This document shows, in pieces, positions 58,311-64,000 of a stretch of 64,000 bases of DNA. Below the pieces are notes generated by a model, which saw only the letters and a list, made by a program, of their open reading frames with translations, was not told where the DNA came from and ran no database searches. The stretch comes from LMUY01 sp964247705. Lineage in GTDB: Bacteria > Pseudomonadota > Alphaproteobacteria > Acetobacterales > Acetobacteraceae. Every line of letters begins with the position of its first letter. Position 1 is the first letter of the stretch. The stretch lies in assembly GCA_964247705.1 (NCBI GenBank), contig CAXTVQ010000009.1, positions 17,597 through 81,596 of the forward strand, in the 5' to 3' direction. The position numbers and the translations under genes are program-made.

Positions 58311-59882
58311 CTAGAGCGGCAACTCCTGCTGCCGGGTGCCGAGCTTGTCGCCGACCCGCTGCACCGCCACCGCGCCATCCGCGAACTCCAGCCGGAGCCG
58401 GGCGGCTGGGCGGATCGCGGCGGCGCTGGTGATCGGGTGGCCGGCGGCGTCGGTGACCAGCGCGTAGCCGCGGGCCAGCACCGCACGGGGATCGGCCGCG
58501 TGGAGCCGGCCGGCCAGACCCTCCAGCCGGGCCGCCTGCTCCCGCAATTGCGCGCGGACCGGGGCCGGCGTGAGGCGGGGCAGCGTGCGGGCGGCCTCGG
58601 TGCGGTGGCGGTGGACGGCGTGGCGCAACGCCGCCGGCAAGCCCGCCGTCGCCGTCGCGGACCGGTGGCGCGCGGCGGCCAGCACCGTGGCGGCTTGCGG
58701 CATGTGGCGTTCGGCGGTGATCAACGCGGCGCGGCGGGCGGCAACCAGGGCCGGCAACCCCAGACGCAGCCGCGCGCCGCGGTCCGCCACCGTCTGCAGC
58801 GCGGCGCGGAGCAGGCCGGGTGCGTCGGGCAGCGCGCGCTCCACCTGGACCAGCGCGGACCGGCGGCCCTTCAGCAGGTTGGGCATCGCGAGCGTGAGCC
58901 GGTGGCCGCGGTCGTCCAGCCGGTGGCGTGCGGCGCCGGCCAGCGAGGCCACGTCCGGCAGGCGCGCGCCTAACCCGGCCACACCCATGCGCCAGCCCCC
59001 GACCATGCGGGCGAGCGCGCCCGACTGGCGGGCGGCGGATTGCTGCAGCATCGCCAGCAGCTCCAGGCGCACCGGCACGGCCATCTCGGCGGCGGCGGTG
59101 GGGGTGGGAGCGCGGCGGTCGGCGGCGAGGTCGATCAGCGTGTGGTCCGTCTCGTGGCCCACGGCCGAGATCAGCGGGATGGAGCAGGAAGCGGCGGCGC
59201 GCACCACGGCCTCGTCGTTGAACGCCATCAGGTCTTCCAGGCTGCCGCCGCCGCGCGCCACGATCAGCACGTCCGGGCGCGGTACGCCCGGTTGCGGCAG
59301 TTCGCAGAACCCGGCGATGGCGGCCGCGATCTTCTCCGCCGCACCCTCGCCCTGCACCGGCACCGGCCATAGCAGGATCGGGCGGCCGAAGCGGCGGGCG
59401 ATGGTCGTGTGGATGTCGTGCAGCACGGCGCCCTGGGCCGAGGTCACCACCCCCACCACGTCCGGCAGCACGGGAAGGGCGCGGCGGCGGTTGAACAGGC
59501 CCTCGCCCGCGAGCTTGACCCGCAGCGCCTCGATGCGGGCCAGCATGGCGCCGGCGCCGGCGTACTCCAGGCGCTCGATGATGATCTGGAACTGGCTCTT
59601 GTCGCCATAGGCCGAGATGCGACCGGTGGCGATCACCTCGATCCCGTCCTCCGGTTTCAATCCGATGGTCCGCGCGGCGGTCTTCCAGATGATGCCGCGC
59701 AGCGTGCCGCCTTCGTCCTTCAGGCAGAGGTAGGTGTGGCCGGAGCTGTAGCGCTTCACCTCCACCAGTTCGCCGCGCACCCGTACCCGGCCGAACGCGC
59801 CCTCCAGCGTGCGTTTGACCGCGCCGGCGATCTCGCTGACCGAGTATTCCGGGACGTTGGAGCCGGGCGCCTGCGTGTCCAT
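58311..59882 (-). CDS. xseA: Exodeoxyribonuclease VII large subunit
   Basis: 523 residues. N-terminal OB-fold: YSVSEIAGAVKRTLEGAFGRVRVRGELVEVKRYSSGH, then TLRGIIWKTAART. Catalytic domain: PDVVGVVTSAQGAVLHDI, VLIVARGGGSLEDLMAFNDE and LISAVGHETDHTLIDLAADRRAPTPTAAAE, all family hallmarks. The C-terminal region is a long Ala/Arg-rich helical coil, as expected. The XseB small subunit is not in the window. It diverges from purD with 48 bases between starts, a common alphaproteobacterial arrangement. Confidence 0.96.
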   Translation of the reverse strand: MDTQAPGSNVPEYSVSEIAGAVKRTLEGAFGRVRVRGELVEVKRYSSGHTYLCLKDEGGTLRGIIWKTAARTIGLKPEDGIEVIATGRISAYGDKSQFQIIIERLEYAGAGAMLARIEALRVKLAGEGLFNRRRALPVLPDVVGVVTSAQGAVLHDIHTTIARRFGRPILLWPVPVQGEGAAEKIAAAIAGFCELPQPGVPRPDVLIVARGGGSLEDLMAFNDEAVVRAAASCSIPLISAVGHETDHTLIDLAADRRAPTPTAAAEMAVPVRLELLAMLQQSAARQSGALARMVGGWRMGVAGLGARLPDVASLAGAARHRLDDRGHRLTLAMPNLLKGRRSALVQVERALPDAPGLLRAALQTVADRGARLRLGLPALVAARRAALITAERHMPQAATVLAAARHRSATATAGLPAALRHAVHRHRTEAARTLPRLTPAPVRAQLREQAARLEGLAGRLHAADPRAVLARGYALVTDAAGHPITSAAAIRPAARLRLEFADGAVAVQRVGDKLGTRQQELPL

Positions 59883-59930
59883 GCCGCTAAGCTATGCTAG
59901 GCCACCGTTGTCGGTAAGGGAGGGTACGCG

Positions 59931-61169
59931 ATGCGGGTGCTGCTGATCGGGTCGGGGGGGCGGGAACACGCGCTGGCCTGGACGCTGGCGGCCTCGCCGC
60001 TGCTGACCAAGCTGTTCGTGGCGCCGGGCAACCCGGGGATCGCACCGCTGGCCGAGCTGGTGCCGATCGGGGCGGGCGACATCGCCGCACTGGCCGCCTT
60101 CGCGCGGGACAACGCGATCGACCTGGTGGTGCCGGGCCCGGAGGCGCCGTTGGTTGCCGGCATCACGGACGCGCTGGCGGCGGTGGGCATCGCGTGCTGC
60201 GGCCCGAGCGCGGCGGCGGCGCAGCTCGAGGGCAGCAAGGCGTTCACCAAGGAACTGGCCGACGCCGCCGGCATTCCGACCGCGCGCTGGGAACGCTTCA
60301 CGGACGCCGCCGAGGCGCGCGATTTCGCCAGCCGCCGCAGCCCGCCCGTGGTGATCAAGGCGGACGGCCTGGCCGCCGGCAAAGGCGTCGTGGTGGCGCA
60401 GACCGAGGCGGAGGCGGATGCGGCGATCGACCGCTTCATCGCCGCCGGTCCCGTGGTGATCGAGGAGTGCCTGGTGGGCGAGGAAGTCAGCCTGTTCGCG
60501 CTGTGCGACGGGACGGACGCCGTGTTCCTCGGCACCGCGCGGGACCACAAGCGCGTCGGCGAGGGCGACACCGGGCCCAACACGGGGGGGATGGGCGCCG
60601 TCTCCCCTGCCCCCGGCTTCGACCCGGCGCCCGCGATGGAGCGCATCATCCGCCCCGCCCTGGCCGAGATGGCGCGGCGCGGCACCCCGTTCCGCGGCGT
60701 GCTGTTCGCCGGGTTGATGGTGACCGGGCACCAGGCCGAGCTGATCGAGTTCAACGTCCGTTTCGGCGACCCGGAGTGCCAGGCGCTGATGGCCCGGCTG
60801 CAGAGCGACCTTCTGCCGGCGTTGCTGGCGGCGTGCGAGGGCGAGTTGGGATCGTTCGAGTTGCGCTTCCGCCCGGAGGCGGCCTGCGCCGTGGTGATGG
60901 CGGCGCGCGGATACCCGGACGCACCGGAGACGGGGACGGTGATCGCCGGGCTCGACCGCGCGGCTGCGGTGCCGGGCGCGCTGGTGTTCCACGCCGGCAC
61001 GGACCTGCGCGGCGAGCAGGTGGTGGCGGCCGGCGGGCGGGTGCTGACGCTGTGCGGCGTCGGGCCGGACGCGGCGAGCGCGCGGGCGGCGGCGTATGCG
61101 GCGGTGGACGCGGTGCTGTGGGACGGCGGGTTTTGCCGGCGCGATATCGGGGCGGTCAGTCCGGCTTAA
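59931..61169 (+). CDS. purD: Phosphoribosylamine--glycine ligase
   Basis: ATP-grasp enzyme of purine synthesis, makes glycinamide ribonucleotide. 412 residues. MRVLLIGSGGREHALAWTLA is the diagnostic start; VVGPEAPLV-like PGPEAPLVAGI, PPVVIKADGLAAGKGVVVA, DHKRVGEGDTGPNTGGMGAVSPAP and VRFGDPECQALM are the ATP-grasp and metal-binding blocks. AGGGAGGG precedes the ATG. Its stop overlaps the 3' end of the convergent Uma2-family gene by 14 bases. Confidence 0.97.
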   Translation: MRVLLIGSGGREHALAWTLAASPLLTKLFVAPGNPGIAPLAELVPIGAGDIAALAAFARDNAIDLVVPGPEAPLVAGITDALAAVGIACCGPSAAAAQLEGSKAFTKELADAAGIPTARWERFTDAAEARDFASRRSPPVVIKADGLAAGKGVVVAQTEAEADAAIDRFIAAGPVVIEECLVGEEVSLFALCDGTDAVFLGTARDHKRVGEGDTGPNTGGMGAVSPAPGFDPAPAMERIIRPALAEMARRGTPFRGVLFAGLMVTGHQAELIEFNVRFGDPECQALMARLQSDLLPALLAACEGELGSFELRFRPEAACAVVMAARGYPDAPETGTVIAGLDRAAAVPGALVFHAGTDLRGEQVVAAGGRVLTLCGVGPDAASARAAAYAAVDAVLWDGGFCRRDIGAVSPA

Positions 61170-61731
61170 ACATACGGTCTACGGGAATCGTGACCTCGGG
61201 CAGCAACGAGGGGCTGACGGTGTCGCCGGGTTCGTAGGTGGCAGCTTCTCTGAACCCGGCACCCTCCGGACGGCGGTAAACCTCCAATGTGCGGTGCTGG
61301 AGATCCACGAGCCAGAACTCGGGTACGCCAGTCCGCGCGTAGAGCGGCAGCTTAACGGTGCGGTCAAACCGCAGTGAGCTGTCTGAAACCTCGATAAGCA
61401 GCAGGATGTCGGCGGGACCGGGCTGCCCTGTCCAATAGCGGTCGTCCCGAAGCCGGGAGATGCCGAAATTGGGCTGCGGCTCGTTGTAGCGGTCCAGGCG
61501 CACGGGGGTCTGCACCGACACGTATGCCTTGCCTGCACAGGCGAGAAACAGGATTTCGGCCAGCGAATTGACGGAGCCAGCGTGGTCATCACCCATCGGC
61601 GCCATCTCGACGAGTTCCCCCCTGATAAGCTCAACCCGGTCTTTAGGGCCGAGAATGCCGGCCTCTCCCATCCGGTGGTAGGCGTCCACGTCGAGCTTGT
61701 AGCGGCGTATGACGGCGTCGTCGGTGTCCAT
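61156..61731 (-). CDS. Uma2 family (DUF820) PD-(D/E)XK-fold protein
   Basis: 191 residues. ATG at 61731 with AAAGGAGG upstream. Family pattern: VDAYHRMGEAGILGPKDRVELIRGELVEMAPMGDDHAG, VSVQTPVRLDRYNEPQPNFGI, PADILLLIEVSDSSLRFDR (D and E of the nuclease-like core) and YARTGVPEFWLVDLQHRTLEVYR. Usually annotated as restriction-endonuclease-like; abundant in cyanobacteria, scattered elsewhere, function unknown. Its last codons overlap purD. An isolated copy here may be a horizontal acquisition, but base composition does not look different by eye. Confidence 0.9.
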   Translation of the reverse strand: MDTDDAVIRRYKLDVDAYHRMGEAGILGPKDRVELIRGELVEMAPMGDDHAGSVNSLAEILFLACAGKAYVSVQTPVRLDRYNEPQPNFGISRLRDDRYWTGQPGPADILLLIEVSDSSLRFDRTVKLPLYARTGVPEFWLVDLQHRTLEVYRRPEGAGFREAATYEPGDTVSPSLLPEVTIPVDRMFKPD

Positions 61732-61817
61732 GCCGGCCTCCTTTGTACAGCATAGCAGTGACTTGACCGGCCGTCCTGGGTTCCGCCGTAATTGCGGGAA
61801 CATCTTGGATCCTCGCA

Positions 61818-63968
61818 ATGAGCGGACCCGCGGCACGCAATCCCTGGCGGCACCCGGCCGTCGCCCTCGTGCTGCCCGCATTGCTGCTGGGGCTCGGCAT
61901 CTGGCAGATCACCCGGGTGGATGGCGCGGCCGCCGGGTTCGAGGCGCGGTCCGGCCGGGTGCAGCAATCCGTCACGCAGATCCAGGCGCTCGCCGCGCGC
62001 AATCCCGCGGCCATGATCCAGTTCCAGGGCGACCCGCAAGGCTACCCGGCGGCCGATGCCCTCACGCGCCTGCAGGGGGTGCAGTCCGACCTGCACACCG
62101 ACGCGTTGCTGGATGAGGCGCGGTCCTGGCTGGCGTGGCTGACCGTGGCCATGGCCGCCCTGGCGCTGCTCGCGACCGCCACCGGCCTGGTTGCGGCGAC
62201 CGCGAGCGCGCGGCGGGGGATTGCGTCCCGCGCGGCGCTGGTGAGCGGTTTCCAAAGTGTGGTGCGCGTCCTGCCCGTGCTGCTGGGTTGCGTGGCGCTC
62301 GCGACGGCCACCGCCATCACGGGGGCCGTGCTGTTCGAGGTCGGCGGCATCTGGTTCCTCAACAGCGTCGACACCAACGAGATGAAGCTGGCCTTCGCGG
62401 GCCTGATCGTCGCCGTGGTGGCGATGGGTCTGGCGATCAGTTCGCTGCGGCAGTTGCTGCGGGCGCTGAGCGCGTTCACGCCGAAGCCGATGACCGTGCT
62501 AGGCCGGGCAGTGACGGACACGGAGGCGCCCGCACTCTGGGCGTTCCTGCGTGACGTCGCGGCGCGCCAGGGGGCGGGGGTGCCGGACAACATCGTGCTC
62601 GGGCTGACCGACGGGTTCTTCGTCACGCAATCCCGCGTTCAGATCAGGCCGGAGGAGCGCGTGCTCTCCGGCCAGACGCTCTACATGCCCGCGACCATGC
62701 TGCCGCTGCTGAGCCAGGGTGAGGTGGAAGCGGTGATCGCGCACGAACTCGCGCATTTCACCGGCGAGGACACGCAGTATTCGCAGCACTTCCTGCCGTT
62801 GTTCGCCAGCATGTCGCGCACCATGGCCGCGGTGACGGCACGCAAGCGCACCAAACAGGGCCGGGAAGCGGTGTGGCAGCCGGCCTCCGTGCTGGCCGGG
62901 CATGTGCTGGACAGCTTCGCCAACACCGTCAGCCACTGGAGCCGCCGGCGCGAGTTCGAGGCCGACCAGGCGGCCTTGCGTGCCGGCCGCGGGCGGGATG
63001 CGGCGACGGCGCTGCTCCGCGTCGGCCTGGGCACGGGGCTCACCCAGGGGACGCTGGCCGACATGTTCGAACACCCGGGCCGCGCCGACCGGGACGTGGT
63101 GGGCGCCGTGGTGCAGCGCGCCGGCAGCACCGGCTTCGACGACCCGGCCAGCCACCTGGAGGACCGTCAGCCGCACCCGACGGACACGCACCCGCCGACC
63201 CGGCAGCGCATCGAGGCGCTGGGCATCCCGGTGGACGACACGTTGCTCGCCGAGGCCAGCCGCCCGGTGCAGGAGACCGACGCGGCGTTTGCCACCAGCC
63301 TGTTCGCCGATTGGGTCGGGCTGCGCCAATCGCTCGGCGCCGATTTGCTGGCGGTGGCGCATCTGCGGGACAAGCAGCGGGCGCAGGCGTTGCGCTCGGC
63401 CGTGGAGGCGGTGAAGGAGGACGTGCCCATCTTCGAGCGCAGCCGGCGCAACGTGCTGGTGACCAGCATCCCTGCGGCGCTGCTGGCGGCCTTGGGGGTG
63501 TTCCTGCTGTGGGCGCAGTATGGGACCACGCAGGAGCCGGGGGCGGACCGGTTCATCCTGCCCGAGTGCGCGGCGGGGCTGTTGGTGTTCGCGGCGGTGC
63601 TCGGCTGGTTCGCGTTCAACCGTTACCGCCGGGGCCGGGCGGGTCCGTTCCTGGTGGTGGGTCCGGAGGGGTTCCGCTGTCTCGGCCTAGCGGGCCCGGT
63701 GCCGTGGTCCGACATCGACGGCGTGCACGTGACGGTGCGCAACTCGTTCCTGACCACGGCCTTCCATTTCCGCGAGGCGGCGGCGTGGCCGGTGCAGACC
63801 GGGTGGCGGTCCTCGGTCAAGCTGACCGAACGCAAGCGGCTGTTGATGCTGCGCGGCTTCGCGCCGCGCGGGATGAAGCCGCAGGCCTATCTGACGCTGC
63901 TCGACCGGGCCTGGCGGGCATATCAGGCGAAGCAGCTTTTGCAGGCGAGGGAAGCCGAGCGGGGGTGA
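61818..63968 (+). CDS. Large M48-family membrane metalloprotease
   Basis: 716 residues, about twice the size of HtpX. Three or four hydrophobic helices in the first 220 residues, then the zinc protease domain with H309-E310-H313 (VIAHELAHF) and a downstream EADQ at residues 381-384 (RRREFEADQAAL). TDTHPPTRQRIEALG is the typical post-catalytic M48 segment. Two further helices (residues about 555-620) and a C-terminal PH-like tail (VVGPEGFRCLGLAGPVPWSDIDGV) follow. Probably a membrane quality-control protease; substrates unknown. Confidence 0.9.
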   Translation: MSGPAARNPWRHPAVALVLPALLLGLGIWQITRVDGAAAGFEARSGRVQQSVTQIQALAARNPAAMIQFQGDPQGYPAADALTRLQGVQSDLHTDALLDEARSWLAWLTVAMAALALLATATGLVAATASARRGIASRAALVSGFQSVVRVLPVLLGCVALATATAITGAVLFEVGGIWFLNSVDTNEMKLAFAGLIVAVVAMGLAISSLRQLLRALSAFTPKPMTVLGRAVTDTEAPALWAFLRDVAARQGAGVPDNIVLGLTDGFFVTQSRVQIRPEERVLSGQTLYMPATMLPLLSQGEVEAVIAHELAHFTGEDTQYSQHFLPLFASMSRTMAAVTARKRTKQGREAVWQPASVLAGHVLDSFANTVSHWSRRREFEADQAALRAGRGRDAATALLRVGLGTGLTQGTLADMFEHPGRADRDVVGAVVQRAGSTGFDDPASHLEDRQPHPTDTHPPTRQRIEALGIPVDDTLLAEASRPVQETDAAFATSLFADWVGLRQSLGADLLAVAHLRDKQRAQALRSAVEAVKEDVPIFERSRRNVLVTSIPAALLAALGVFLLWAQYGTTQEPGADRFILPECAAGLLVFAAVLGWFAFNRYRRGRAGPFLVVGPEGFRCLGLAGPVPWSDIDGVHVTVRNSFLTTAFHFREAAAWPVQTGWRSSVKLTERKRLLMLRGFAPRGMKPQAYLTLLDRAWRAYQAKQLLQAREAERG

Positions 63969-64000
63969 GCCCGCACCGTTTCCGAGGGCGGCCCGGTTCG

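Noticed and set aside
61156..61731. The Uma2-family gene as part of a restriction or defence island
   Set aside because: No methyltransferase, helicase or toxin-antitoxin genes surround it; it sits alone among housekeeping genes.
1..64000. CRISPR arrays, tRNA or rRNA genes, insertion sequences, prophage
   Set aside because: Repeats found are short tandem or dispersed palindromes without spacers; no transposase, integrase or phage structural gene and no tRNA-like cloverleaf with a CCA end was recognised by eye. A tRNA scan would be decisive.

Overview
The window is high-GC (roughly two-thirds G+C by eye), densely packed bacterial DNA with GTGA/ATGA start-stop overlaps throughout. Gene content (livKHMGF, a PHB cluster with PhaR, Tat-type leaders, xseA/purD, znuACB-zur) fits an alphaproteobacterium, most likely Rhodospirillales/Acetobacteraceae. 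That placement is an inference from gene families; there is no rRNA or tRNA here. A run of 100 Ns at 2856-2955 shows a draft scaffold.

Layout. 1-2.8 kb: an exported protein fragment, aat, a small membrane protein, a putative lipoprotein and xthA. 2.8-3.0 kb: an assembly gap sitting inside a 25-bp tandem repeat. 3.0-7.5 kb: a complete branched-chain amino acid ABC transporter operon. 7.6-12.1 kb: a small Tyr/Pro-rich exported protein, a serine hydrolase of the D-aminopeptidase type diverging from a 4-hydroxyproline epimerase-type gene, and two tandem RadC-like genes. 12.1-16.3 kb: polyhydroxybutyrate metabolism (small protein-phaC-phaA-phaB on the minus strand, phaR diverging). 16.3-26.3 kb: a SYLF protein, a LysE-type exporter, a three-gene operon (exported hydrolase, membrane spermidine-synthase-like protein, exported isoaspartate-methyltransferase-like protein), an EmrB-type MFS pump, a Tat-exported Gfo/Idh/MocA oxidoreductase and a haloalkane/haloacetate-dehalogenase-like hydrolase.

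26.3-35.8 kb is a tightly coupled minus-strand operon for a glycan: two sugar-nucleotide epimerases, a B12-type radical SAM enzyme, three glycosyltransferases, a membrane acyltransferase and a saccharopine-dehydrogenase/DUF4166 protein. 36-41 kb: an RND efflux pump with its adaptor and a CopZ-like metal-binding protein. 41-46.6 kb: a complete oligopeptide-type ABC importer. 46.7-53.3 kb: a Tim44-domain protein, glycogen phosphorylase, a ketopantoate-reductase-family enzyme and a FUSC-family exporter. 53.4-56.4 kb: zinc uptake, znuA-znuC-znuB-zur, behind a perfect palindrome that is a likely Zur operator. 56.4-64 kb: a glutathione transferase, an MurG-like glycosyltransferase, xseA, purD, a Uma2-family protein and a large M48 membrane protease.

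The most interesting signals are: (i) the RadC pair, in which one copy keeps the N-terminal domain but has lost the metal ligands while the other has the reverse; (ii) the exported methyltransferase-like/SpeE-like operon; (iii) the glycan operon; (iv) a compact PhaC with a 92-residue partner; (v) a dispersed palindromic repeat with eight recognisable copies, two of which encode the C-termini of genes; (vi) three separate coupled-gene junctions where a short tandem duplication has copied the start-codon region. No CRISPR array, insertion sequence, prophage or RNA gene was recognised.
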